Shown: positions 6,822 to 14,350 of the stretch, piece after piece
Layout of the letters: every line of letters begins with the position of its first letter
Position numbering within the stretch: the stretch's first letter is position 1
Origin: Clostridia bacterium
GTDB taxonomy: Bacteria; Bacillota; Clostridia; Oscillospirales; CAG-272
Direction of reading: 5' to 3'
NCBI GenBank assembly: GCA_024404475.1
Contig: JAKSPV010000012.1
Coordinates: 1 to 19,157, forward strand
Length of the DNA stretch: 19,157 nt
Made by a program: the position numbers and the translations under genes
Notes under the pieces: model-generated
What the model was told of the DNA's origin: nothing
What the model saw: the letters and a program-made list of their open reading frames with translations, nothing else
The model's database searches: none

Positions 6822-7637
6822 TCAGATGAATTTACGGGCGGTGAGGCGTAGCCGTCCCTTGCGGGTGACGTCCGACACACCGTCGATGAGGTATTTGCCG
6901 TGGCCGCGCACGGAGATGACGTCGCCCGGCTCGACCGGAGCGTCACCCGCCGCCGCGGGAAAATCGTTCAGGGAAACGTCGCCGCGCGAAACGAGCGACG
7001 CGGCGTCGGCGCGGGATACGTTGCACAGGGCGTGAATCACCCCGTCGAGGCGGGGCGACTGTACCGTGCCCGAGACCGGCTCGAAGCGGCGCGGCACGGT
7101 GAAATCGCAGGGCGGATCGAAAAGAGAAGCGCTGACGGTGTCGGCGCCGACCCCGGTCAGCTCCGCTGCGAGATAGACTGCGATCTTCCGCCCGGCGAAG
7201 ACGACTGCCTCGTGCTCTGAGAGAACGGCGACGTCGCCGAGCGCCTCGCGGCGGACACCCGTCGCCATGACGGCGCCGAGGTAATCGCGGTGGGTGAGCG
7301 TTTTGTAGCCGCTGCCGATGACGCGGACGGCGGCGATCTTTTCCCGGACGGCGCCTCCGGCGTCAAGCCCTTCGTCCACGGCGCGGAGGAGCGCCTCCGC
7401 CCGTTCCGGTGAGAGCGGATCGCGCGGCACGTCGTCCATCATCGCCCACGGGGGCAGGATCACGGCGGCGCGGCGCATCGAGCCGCGGCAGCCGCCCCAA
7501 AAGAAGAGCCGGTCGGCCCAGCCGCCTCTTGCGGCTTCGGCCGCGGCAAGGCGGCATTCGCGCGGTGTCAGAAAATCGGAGACGGCGGTGCCCCGCTCGC
7601 TTGCGGACGCGAGGTCGGCGAGGTGCGAGAGGAACAT
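6822..7637 (-). CDS. ylmH: YlmH-type S4-domain RNA-binding protein
   Basis: 271 residues from the ATG at 7637, which has a strong GGGGAGGGGG site 5-6 bases upstream and begins at the point where relatives begin. An alternative ATG at 7679 overlaps the yggT stop as TAATG and would add 14 residues. The N-terminal part contains the DFLTPRE motif of the family; the C-terminal 80 or so residues form an S4 RNA-binding domain (SRADAASLVSRGDVSLND region). YlmH is linked in Bacillus to rescue of stalled ribosomes and lies in the division cluster. It is followed by divIVA after 16 bases. Confidence 0.88.
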   Translation of the reverse strand: MFLSHLADLASASERGTAVSDFLTPRECRLAAAEAARGGWADRLFFWGGCRGSMRRAAVILPPWAMMDDVPRDPLSPERAEALLRAVDEGLDAGGAVREKIAAVRVIGSGYKTLTHRDYLGAVMATGVRREALGDVAVLSEHEAVVFAGRKIAVYLAAELTGVGADTVSASLFDPPCDFTVPRRFEPVSGTVQSPRLDGVIHALCNVSRADAASLVSRGDVSLNDFPAAAGDAPVEPGDVISVRGHGKYLIDGVSDVTRKGRLRLTARKFI

Positions 7638-7678
7638 TTCGTCCCCCTCCCCGGGGACGGGGATCGGGCGGCCCGCCA

Positions 7679-7972
7679 TTATACGGCGATCGGCACGACA
7701 GCGACCGCGCCGATGATCATGAACGTGATGAAGAACGCGACGTCAACGGGGCATCCCTCGACGTCGAAAAAGAGCCCGAGCAGCGACCGGACGGGGACGA
7801 TCAGCGGCTCCGTGATGAGGAAAACGGCGCGGGAAAACGCCGACTCCTCCTCGTCGTCGTCGAGCGGGATCCAGCTGAGGATCGCGCGGATGCCCATGAG
7901 CACCCAGAGTCCGATGACGAACAGGTATAAAATGCGGCTGAGAACGTAAACGAAGGTATCCGTGTCCGTCAT
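7679..7972 (-). CDS. yggT: YggT/YlmG-family membrane protein
   Basis: 97 residues with hydrophobic segments near 9-30 and 72-95 and the family's F-L-I-T-E-P-L-I-V-P-V-R motif between them. YggT/YlmG proteins are small membrane proteins found beside sepF in Gram-positives and cyanobacteria; the exact role in division or chromosome positioning is unsettled. A strong AAAGGAG lies upstream but directly touches the ATG, closer than normal, and I find no better in-frame start. The gap to sepF (82 bases) is the largest in the operon and holds a strong hairpin. Confidence 0.88.
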   Translation of the reverse strand: MTDTDTFVYVLSRILYLFVIGLWVLMGIRAILSWIPLDDDEEESAFSRAVFLITEPLIVPVRSLLGLFFDVEGCPVDVAFFITFMIIGAVAVVPIAV

Positions 7973-7999
7973 CTCCTTTCAGAAAGGTGAAAACCAAGA

Positions 8000-8026
8000 G
8001 AGCCAAGCCGCAATGCGGCTTGGCTC
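8000..8026 (-). terminator. Strong hairpin between sepF and yggT, possible partial terminator
   Basis: Perfect 12-base arms GAGCCAAGCCGC/GCGGCTTGGCTC with a 3-base loop, 28 bases after the sepF stop. On the minus strand it is followed by TCTTGGTTTT, a weak T-run, so it may reduce transcription into yggT and the downstream genes or protect the 3' end of a sepF-containing message rather than stop the operon fully. Confidence 0.6.
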
Positions 8027-8054
8027 ACGGCATCGGTTGTAATGCGCGGCGCGA

Positions 8055-8585
8055 TCAGAGATCGGCGAATTCGTCGGACATGCCGGCGGGAGCTGCTGCG
8101 GGGGCCTCTTCCTTCGGGGCCTTGTCGCTCTTCAGCTTGGCGTCGCCGACGTCAACGTTATCGGGCGTGATGATGTATGCGCTCGTTGCGATCTTCTTCA
8201 GCGAGCCGTTGATGGAGTAAGCCACGCCGGAGAGGAAGTCGATCAGGCGGCGGGAGGTTTCCTTGCTGGTGTTCTCGAGGTTGAGCACGACGGTGCGGTG
8301 CTCGAGAAGGTGATCGGCGATCTGCGTGACGCTGTCAAAATGTTCGGGGCGGACGACCTTCATCTCGAGGGCGTTGCCGGAGACGCTCAGGCTGCTCTGG
8401 CGGGGAGACGAGTAAGAGGGCGTGCTCGGTGCGGTATAACCGGTATCAACGGGAGTATCGTCAACAACGTCGTCCGTATAGAGGTCACCGCCGGTGATCT
8501 CGTCGTAATAGCCGTTGTCGTTATCGTAATCGCCGTAATCGTCGGCAGCACCGGCCGTTTTCTTCAGTTTGTCCATGAGTCCCAT
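8055..8585 (-). CDS. sepF: Cell division protein SepF
   Basis: 176 residues. SepF forms rings that bind the FtsZ C-terminus and anchor it to the membrane. The N-terminal MGLMDKLKK is the short amphipathic membrane anchor. Residues about 14-70 are a Tyr/Asp/Ser-rich disordered linker, and the globular SepF domain runs from about 73 to 145 (VVRPEHFDSVTQIADHL, VVLNLE, RRLIDFLSG). The tail is Ala/Pro/Glu-rich. The start has GGAGG 9 bases upstream. It lies 28 bases behind ylmE, the same order as in Bacillus (ylmE-sepF-ylmG-ylmH-divIVA). Confidence 0.95.
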   Translation of the reverse strand: MGLMDKLKKTAGAADDYGDYDNDNGYYDEITGGDLYTDDVVDDTPVDTGYTAPSTPSYSSPRQSSLSVSGNALEMKVVRPEHFDSVTQIADHLLEHRTVVLNLENTSKETSRRLIDFLSGVAYSINGSLKKIATSAYIITPDNVDVGDAKLKSDKAPKEEAPAAAPAGMSDEFADL

Positions 8586-8613
8586 TGTGTATGTCCTCCG
8601 TAAAAATTATGAT

Positions 8614-9345
8614 TCAGATCTGCTTCGGCGGGTAGTACCGTGCGCCGAAAATGGCACTGCCGACACGGACGAGCGTTGCGCCCGAGGCGATCGCCTCCAG
8701 ATAACTGTCGCTCATACCCATCGACAATACGGGTTCTACTACATTATGCGATTTTTTTGCCGAAATGTCAATAAAAACTTGATAAGTTTCCGAAAAATAT
8801 TTCAGATATTCACATTTTTCCGTGCATTTCGGTGCCATCGTCATGAGCCCGCGCACACGGATGCCGGGGAGCGCTTCGACGTAGGAAACGAAATCGTCGG
8901 CCTCTTCCGGGAAGACGCCGCCCTTGGCCGCCTCGCGGCCGCTGTTGATCTCGCAGAGGACGTCGGACACGACGCCGAGACGGACGCTCTGCCGGCTGAT
9001 CTCGTCGGCGAGGTGCCGGCTGTCCACAGACTCGATCATGTCGGCCTTGCCGACAACTTGCCGGACCTTGTTCGTCTGGAGCGAGCCGATCATGTGTACG
9101 CCCCGGGCGAGCCGGAGCGTGTCGTATTTCGATACGAGTTCCTGCACGCGGTTTTCACCGACAAACGAGAGTCCGAGCTCCGTGATCGCAAATTCGATCT
9201 CGTCCGCGGGGACGGTCTTCGTCGCCGCGAGTAGCGTTACGGGTGCGCCGCCGCGCCGGACGACCGCCTCGGCGATCTGATCCGTCACGCGCTTGTAATT
9301 TTCCGCGATCTCATCGTATCGCGCTTTTTTTTCGGGGTTCAGCAT
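8614..9345 (-). CDS. ylmE: YggS/YlmE-family pyridoxal-phosphate homeostasis protein
   Basis: 243 residues, standard length. These single-domain alanine-racemase-fold proteins bind PLP and buffer its level; no firm catalytic activity is known. Motifs seen are L-L-A-A-T-K43 (the PLP-binding lysine), GENRVQE, IGSLQTNK and the phosphate-binding S-M-G-M-S-D with V-R-V-G-S-A-I-F-G near the C-terminus. AGAGG stands 7 bases before the ATG. Genes of this family are regularly placed directly before sepF in Firmicutes. Confidence 0.93.
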   Translation of the reverse strand: MLNPEKKARYDEIAENYKRVTDQIAEAVVRRGGAPVTLLAATKTVPADEIEFAITELGLSFVGENRVQELVSKYDTLRLARGVHMIGSLQTNKVRQVVGKADMIESVDSRHLADEISRQSVRLGVVSDVLCEINSGREAAKGGVFPEEADDFVSYVEALPGIRVRGLMTMAPKCTEKCEYLKYFSETYQVFIDISAKKSHNVVEPVLSMGMSDSYLEAIASGATLVRVGSAIFGARYYPPKQI

Positions 9346-9361
9346 ACGTTGCCTCTTTTTA

Positions 9362-10627
9362 TCAGTTCAGGATTCTGCCGTCGGACAGGCCCTTGCCGGA
9401 GATGATGACGTTGTCGTTCCGCGCAAGGTACGGATATTTGCCGGGCTCTTTTTCGGGGGAGGGATCGACGATCACGGTGTCGTCCACCGTGGCGAGAATC
9501 GAGATCGCGCGGAAGCGCACGGTCGATCCGTCGAGGATGTAAACGCCGCGCACCTCGTCGAGCACGCGGACGGCGGAGGTCGGGATGCGGAAGCCGGTGT
9601 ACTCCGTCTCGACGATCTCGATCGGCTGCGTCCGGTCGTAGGAGAAGCCGTCGGGCATCGCCTCGCCGCGGAACACGAGTACGCGGCCGCCGTCGTCGTT
9701 TTCCTCGTCGGCGACGATGCGGGACAGCTCGAGCTGGAGCCGGATGCCGCGGTTGTACGGGAAGCCGACCGTGTACGTCTCGCCCGCCGTGAGCCGCGAC
9801 GCGACGTCGGAGGTCGCCTCGCAGGCGATGTACCAGACGTAGGTCTCGGTGAGCTTGCCGACCGTGCGGGTGCCGATGTCGGCAGGACTCGAGGCGGCGA
9901 GAGCGCGGAATTCGGCGAGCGTCATGTTTTCCGCGGCGGCGGCGGTGAACGCGGTCTCGTAGCCGTCAGCCGACGGGAAGAAGTAGCCGCTCTTCGCGGT
10001 CACGACCGTCTCGCGGCACAGACCGAGCTGCCGCGTCAGGGTGTCGGCCTCGTCCTCGAGCCGCGCGATCATCGTGTCGATGTCGCTGCCCTTGCCGATG
10101 ACGATCTGCCGCTTGTTGATGCCTGTGATCAGCTCGCGGCGCGACGCCGCGACCGCGCTGTAATCGCCGGTGTACACCGAGTAGCGGAGCCCCATGATCA
10201 TGGACTGGATGTCGGCATCGAGCCGGGAGACGTCTTTGAGCGAGAGCGTGCCCTCGCGGCTCGCGCGGAGCAGGGAGACCTGCTCGTCGATCTCGGAAAG
10301 ACGGCTGACGACGGAGGCGTCGTAATTATCGTAGATGCGGGCGACGATGCCGCCGACCGGGACGCGCCCGCCCGCCGCGACCGCGGAGATCACGGCGCCG
10401 GAGACGGGATTGCGTGCGGTGACGTACGCCTCGTCGCGGAAGAAATAGGCGTCCGCGTCGAGAACGGACTCCACCGTGACGGGGAGTGCCGTGTCGGTCA
10501 CGACGTCGGACGTGACCTGCCGCCAGATGTGGTAGCCCATGTAGGCGATCAGAAGGACGGCGAGGATCGTCGCGCCGATCTGGAGCACCGTCCGGTGCGC
10601 GACTTTTTTGAGGTAGACGAGTTTCAT
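9362..10627 (-). CDS. HlyD-like membrane-anchored protein of the sepF cluster
   Basis: 421 residues, one N-terminal transmembrane segment (about 13-34) and a large outside part. A lipoyl-like/HlyD half-motif is visible (NPVSGAVISAVAAGGRVPVG, about 68-87), followed by a helical section with coiled-coil character (about 105-195) and a C-terminal beta-rich barrel region with a further adaptor-like stretch (FRIPTSAVRV). It looks like a periplasmic adaptor subunit of an export pump, but no ABC or RND partner is near and the cell is probably Gram-positive. It occupies the position of ylmD in Bacillus. A structural role in the division envelope is inference. AAAGGAG precedes the start. Confidence 0.75.
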   Translation of the reverse strand: MKLVYLKKVAHRTVLQIGATILAVLLIAYMGYHIWRQVTSDVVTDTALPVTVESVLDADAYFFRDEAYVTARNPVSGAVISAVAAGGRVPVGGIVARIYDNYDASVVSRLSEIDEQVSLLRASREGTLSLKDVSRLDADIQSMIMGLRYSVYTGDYSAVAASRRELITGINKRQIVIGKGSDIDTMIARLEDEADTLTRQLGLCRETVVTAKSGYFFPSADGYETAFTAAAAENMTLAEFRALAASSPADIGTRTVGKLTETYVWYIACEATSDVASRLTAGETYTVGFPYNRGIRLQLELSRIVADEENDDGGRVLVFRGEAMPDGFSYDRTQPIEIVETEYTGFRIPTSAVRVLDEVRGVYILDGSTVRFRAISILATVDDTVIVDPSPEKEPGKYPYLARNDNVIISGKGLSDGRILN

Positions 10628-10658
10628 GCGGTGCTCCTTTCGGAAAGATTTCGGTGTG

Positions 10659-12911
10659 TCAGAGGAGGATCACGTTGGCGCCGGCTTTTTCTGCGGCGAC
10701 GGCCTCGGCGCGGCGGCAGGAGAGCCAAATCACCTGACCGACGCCCTCTCCCGAGAGCAGAGCGGCGACGGCATCGAGCCGGTCGTCGTCAACGGAGGCA
10801 AAGCTCTCGTCGAAGATGACGGGCGGACGGTTCTCGCCGGCGAGGACGGAAACGAGCGCGAGCCGGAGACTCACGTAGGCGAGGTCACGCGTGCCGGCGG
10901 AGAGATAAGCGAGCGATCGCGTTTCGTCGCCCGTCCGGAACGTCATGTGCAGCGACGGATCGGCGCCGAGCGCGCCGTAGCGCCCGCCGGAGAAGCCGTC
11001 CATCAGCCGGCCCGCCTCCGCCATGATGCGGGGCAGGACTTCGCGGCGCATGTCTTCGGACGAGGCGAAAAGCTCGTCGTATGCGAGCCGGAGCGCCGCG
11101 TACTTTTCTTCCATTTCGGCAAGTTCGGGACGCAGTTTCCCGAGCTCGGCCTCGATCGCGGCCGGCGTCTCCGCCGTCGCTTTCAGTTCGGTCAGCTTTG
11201 CCGTTTTCGCCATGATCTGCTGGCGCAGGCCGGGCAGCGTCATGTCGTAGAAGTCCAGCTTTTTCGCGGCATCTGCGTAATCTTCGTCGGTCATTTCCGA
11301 CGCCGCGCGGCCCGCCTCGCTCCCGAGTGCTTCGCGCGCTTCGGCTTCGATCGTCTCGGGAGAGACGCCGCCGAGCTGCGACGAGAGAACGGAGCAGCGC
11401 ACGGCCGCTTCGCGGGCGGCGTCGCTTGCCGCTTCGCGCTTTTCGCACGCCGCCGCCGTCAGCGACAGCGCGCCGGCGATCTTTTCGGTGAGGGAGGCGC
11501 CTGCGGCGCCGGACTTCGACGCGAGCCGGTCGGCTTCCTCGCACGTCACGCGGAGGCGGATCTCCTGCGTCCGGAGCTGGTCGGCCATGTCCTCTCGCTT
11601 CTTGTCGAGCTCGCGGCGCTCGTTCGCCTCGTCGATGATGCGGATGGCGGATCCTTCAAGAGAGGGGAGGTCGTCGGCTTCCCATTTTTCAAGGAAGGCG
11701 GCGAGGGCGCGGCGGTACTTGCCGCGGAGAACGAGCAGCGTGATGCCGAGAGCGGCCAGCACGATGGCGGCGGCGCCGGCGGCGATGCAGAGCGTTCCGA
11801 AGCCGGCCCTGACGTATCCGAAGACTGCCGCCCCTGCGGCCAGTGCGGCGAGCACGAGGGCGGCGGCGCCGACGGCGGCGCAAAGCGCCGCACGGCGTCC
11901 GAGGGCTTTGCCCTCGGCGGCGACGGCGGACACGTCCGTGTCCGCCTCGTCGGCGCCGCGCATCTGGGACAGCCGTCTGTCGAGTCGGAGCAGCTCCTGC
12001 TCGGACTGTTCCTTCGTGTGTTCCAGCGATTCGATCGAGGCGGCGGACTGCCGGAGAGCCGCTTCGTACGGGCGGTCCAGCTGCGCGTCCGGGAGACCGT
12101 CGAGATAACGTTTCTTCGCCTCGGCGTCCGTCTCGGCGGCGCGCAGCTCATCGAGCTGCCGCTTTCTGTCGAACACGCGGTAATATTTCGTGAGAGCCGC
12201 GAGCGGCGCCCGCAGCTGTTCTTTCTCTTTTTCCTGTGCTTCGAGCCGGGCGAGCTCCGCCTCAGTCTCCCGGAGCACTTCGCTCTTCGTTCTGGCTTCG
12301 CGGAGGCGCGCTTCGGCGGCGATGACTTCCTCGCGCTTGTCGTAAAGAAGCCCGCCGCGGCCGCTCTTGTAGAGGAGCGTTTTCCGCTCGTCGTCGAGTT
12401 TTTTCAGAGCGGCTTTCGTGCCGGCGGTCTCGTCGCCCGCGAGGAGCAGATTTTCGATCGTCTCGGTGACGTCGCTGCCGCTGACGGCGGCGCCGGTCAT
12501 CTGCCGGACGAAGACGGTGCTGACGAACGCGGACTCCGTGAGTCCGAAAAAGACCTCGCCGGGGACCTTGCCTTTCATGACGGGCGCGTTCCGGACGGCG
12601 TCGATGATGCGGCACTCGTCGCGCCCGGAGGCGCGCATCGTGCGCTCGACGCGGTAGACCTCCTCGCCGGAGCGGAGCGTGACGGAGCCGGATGCCTCGT
12701 CCGTCGCCCAGGAGAGGTAGCGTTCCTTTTCGCTGAGCCCGTCCTCGGCGGCTCTGCCGGAGAGCCCGTAGAAGACGAATTTCAGGAACATCGAAAGGGC
12801 GCTCTTGCCGCTCTCGTTCCGGCCGAGCACGAGGTTGACGCCCTCGCCGAACGTGAAGTCCCGGTCGCGGAGCGTGCCGAAAGAGGTGATGTGGATGCTT
12901 TCCAGACGCAT
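10659..12911 (-). CDS. yhaN: YhaN-like SMC/Rad50-type ATPase with transmembrane segments
   Basis: 750 residues. The N-terminal ATP-binding half has Walker A G30-R-N-E-S-G-K-S37. The C-terminal half has the ABC signature LSAGT (from 670) and Walker B PVIFDES (D701, E702). Between them are coiled-coil segments (about 165-335 and 405-600). Where Rad50/SbcC would have a zinc hook there are instead two hydrophobic segments (about 341-366 and 371-395), so the coiled coil is probably tethered to the membrane. This is the layout of B. subtilis YhaN rather than SbcC. The YhaO-like nuclease gene precedes it by 28 bases, so the two probably form a DNA-end processing complex. Confidence 0.87.
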   Translation of the reverse strand: MRLESIHITSFGTLRDRDFTFGEGVNLVLGRNESGKSALSMFLKFVFYGLSGRAAEDGLSEKERYLSWATDEASGSVTLRSGEEVYRVERTMRASGRDECRIIDAVRNAPVMKGKVPGEVFFGLTESAFVSTVFVRQMTGAAVSGSDVTETIENLLLAGDETAGTKAALKKLDDERKTLLYKSGRGGLLYDKREEVIAAEARLREARTKSEVLRETEAELARLEAQEKEKEQLRAPLAALTKYYRVFDRKRQLDELRAAETDAEAKKRYLDGLPDAQLDRPYEAALRQSAASIESLEHTKEQSEQELLRLDRRLSQMRGADEADTDVSAVAAEGKALGRRAALCAAVGAAALVLAALAAGAAVFGYVRAGFGTLCIAAGAAAIVLAALGITLLVLRGKYRRALAAFLEKWEADDLPSLEGSAIRIIDEANERRELDKKREDMADQLRTQEIRLRVTCEEADRLASKSGAAGASLTEKIAGALSLTAAACEKREAASDAAREAAVRCSVLSSQLGGVSPETIEAEAREALGSEAGRAASEMTDEDYADAAKKLDFYDMTLPGLRQQIMAKTAKLTELKATAETPAAIEAELGKLRPELAEMEEKYAALRLAYDELFASSEDMRREVLPRIMAEAGRLMDGFSGGRYGALGADPSLHMTFRTGDETRSLAYLSAGTRDLAYVSLRLALVSVLAGENRPPVIFDESFASVDDDRLDAVAALLSGEGVGQVIWLSCRRAEAVAAEKAGANVILL

Positions 12912-12939
12912 GGGTGAGCTCCTTTCGTTTGTTTTTTGG

Positions 12940-14055
12940 TCAGTCGGTCGGCCTATCGCCGGCGAGCGCGGCGAGGGCGTACCGCAGGGCGCGCTGTGCC
13001 ACGCGCCGCTCCGCCTCGTCGGCGGAGGTGAGCTTGTCTGCCAGACGGCGGTAGAGGACGCCCCGCACCGCGGGGTCGTTTTCGAGTTCGTCCGGGATCT
13101 CGGACGAGGTTTCGTTGACGATCTCGAGTGCCATGCAGCCGCAGTCGGCGGCGGCGAGCGCCTCCGTGTGCAGCAGCAGCTCCGGCGGGACGTGCCCCGT
13201 CAGCCGGACGCGGACGAGATCGCTCCCCGTGTACTGCCCGGCGGCGAGAAGACGCCGGAGCGCCTCTTCGACCTGCCATTCCGCCGTAAGACCGTCGAGC
13301 GGCAGCTCCGTCACCCGGAACGCGACCGTCCCGAGCACTTTTTTCCGGGTGCGGACGATCCCGTCGTCGATCACGGCGAGGAGAACGCCCTTGTCGCCCG
13401 GCTCGTCCGGGGCGCGCCCCATGAGACAGCCGGATTCCGCGGCGGCCTGCCGGCCGTGCGGCGCGAACGAGGGCTCCGCGGGATTGTGGATATGGCCGAG
13501 CGCGGCGTAGACCGCGCCGGTGCGAAGCACCGCCTCCGCGGTGATCGGTGCGTAGGGAGAACGCGACGCGCCGAGGTCGGCGTGCGCGCAGATGAGGTGG
13601 ATCCGGCCGTCGTCCGGCATCTCGAAGCCGTCAAGCGGGCAGGTCTCCATCGTGCCGCCCGTCATCGCGTAGCCGTAGACGTCCGCACCGAGCGCGTCGA
13701 AGGAGAACTTCGAGACGGTCGGCTCCCGGAAGACGAAGACGTTTTCCGGCAGATCGTTCCGCAGCCAGAGCGAGCCCGGCACGGCGGGGTCGTGGTTGCC
13801 CGGCGCGACAACGACGGGGCAGGGGATCGACGAGAAACCCGCGAGGATCATGTCGGCGTCGTCCGCCGTCAGAAAATCCGCCTCGTAGACGTCGCCCGCG
13901 AAGAGAACGATGTCGGCTTTCTCCTCTGCGGCCGCGCGGCAGAGCGCGGCAAAAGACGCCCGGAGCGCCGCGCGGAGCGCGGCCCGGCGCCGGGAATCGG
14001 ACAGAGCGAACGGTGACGCGAGATGCGCGTCTGCGGCGTGCAGGATGCGAAGCAT
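12940..14055 (-). CDS. yhaO: YhaO/SbcD-like DNA repair metallophosphoesterase
   Basis: 371 residues from the ATG at 14055, which has AAAAGGAGG upstream; the frame extends to 14220 but only through promoter sequence. The Mre11/SbcD-type nuclease motifs are complete and in order: D9-A-H11, G54-D55, G-N87-H88-D89, H158 in CAHAD and G-H188-I-H190. The C-terminal 100 or so residues are the family's capping/partner-binding region. It is the first gene of the minus-strand operon and pairs with the YhaN-like ATPase after 28 bases. Expected activity is Mn-dependent cleavage at DNA ends (family knowledge; not shown here). Confidence 0.9.
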   Translation of the reverse strand: MLRILHAADAHLASPFALSDSRRRAALRAALRASFAALCRAAAEEKADIVLFAGDVYEADFLTADDADMILAGFSSIPCPVVVAPGNHDPAVPGSLWLRNDLPENVFVFREPTVSKFSFDALGADVYGYAMTGGTMETCPLDGFEMPDDGRIHLICAHADLGASRSPYAPITAEAVLRTGAVYAALGHIHNPAEPSFAPHGRQAAAESGCLMGRAPDEPGDKGVLLAVIDDGIVRTRKKVLGTVAFRVTELPLDGLTAEWQVEEALRRLLAAGQYTGSDLVRVRLTGHVPPELLLHTEALAAADCGCMALEIVNETSSEIPDELENDPAVRGVLYRRLADKLTSADEAERRVAQRALRYALAALAGDRPTD

Positions 14056-14124
14056 GGCGGCCTCCTTTTCGGCGGGATGATCCCCCGGCGGCCTTCCTCC
14101 GGGAGAGGATAAATTCACAGGATA

Positions 14125-14153
14125 AGTATAGCACAGAATCCCGCCCGAATCAA
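14125..14153 (-). promoter_or_regulatory. Sigma-A promoter of the yhaO-to-membrane-protein operon
   Basis: Minus strand TTGATT, exactly 17 bases, TATACT (5 of 6 to consensus), about 70 bases before the yhaO start. The 12-base perfect palindrome CGCCCCGGGGCG (14155-14166) lies just upstream of the -35 box. No other good promoter was noticed inside the 10-kb gene series, though internal ones cannot be excluded. Confidence 0.6.
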
Positions 14154-14204
14154 GCGCCCCGGGGCGACTTTCCGCGCTTTCTGTCAGAATTACCGCCGCC
14201 GTGC

Positions 14205-14249
14205 GGCGCGTATGGTGCAAAAATCCTGCGCCGGGGGCGCGTATCGTGC
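14205..14249. repeat. Direct repeat with 31-base period upstream of cinA
   Basis: GGCGCGTATGGTGC (14205-14218) and GGCGCGTATCGTGC (14236-14249) match at 13 of 14 positions. The 31-base period is close to three DNA helix turns, so a protein could meet both on the same face. The second copy ends 11 bases before the cinA -35 box. This is a candidate activator or repressor site in the divergent region; the protein is unknown. Confidence 0.45.
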
Positions 14250-14260
14250 GGAAAAGCCGC

Positions 14261-14289
14261 TTGCAATCCCGCCCGGCTTCCTGTATAAT
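14261..14289 (+). promoter_or_regulatory. Sigma-A promoter of the cinA-DUF3137-lemA unit
   Basis: TTGCAA (14261-14266), 17 bases, perfect TATAAT (14284-14289), about 60 bases before the cinA ATG. Confidence 0.75.
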
Positions 14290-14350
14290 AGTAGTGTAAA
14301 TAAAGGCGGCGTGCGCGCCGCATCAGTATACAGCAGCTTCGGAGGTGCGT

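Noticed and set aside
10626..12917. Very long plus-strand open frame (763 codons) opposite the YhaN-like gene
   Set aside because: It mirrors the real gene on the other strand, is rich in Arg, Gly and Val as antisense frames of GC-rich genes are, and shows no family motif. The minus-strand frame has Walker A, signature and Walker B.
12805..14016. Plus-strand open frames opposite yhaO, and similar ones opposite lspA/rluA, tadA and the AAA+ gene
   Set aside because: All are shadows of well-supported genes in a GC-rich genome, with arginine-rich composition and no recognisable domain.
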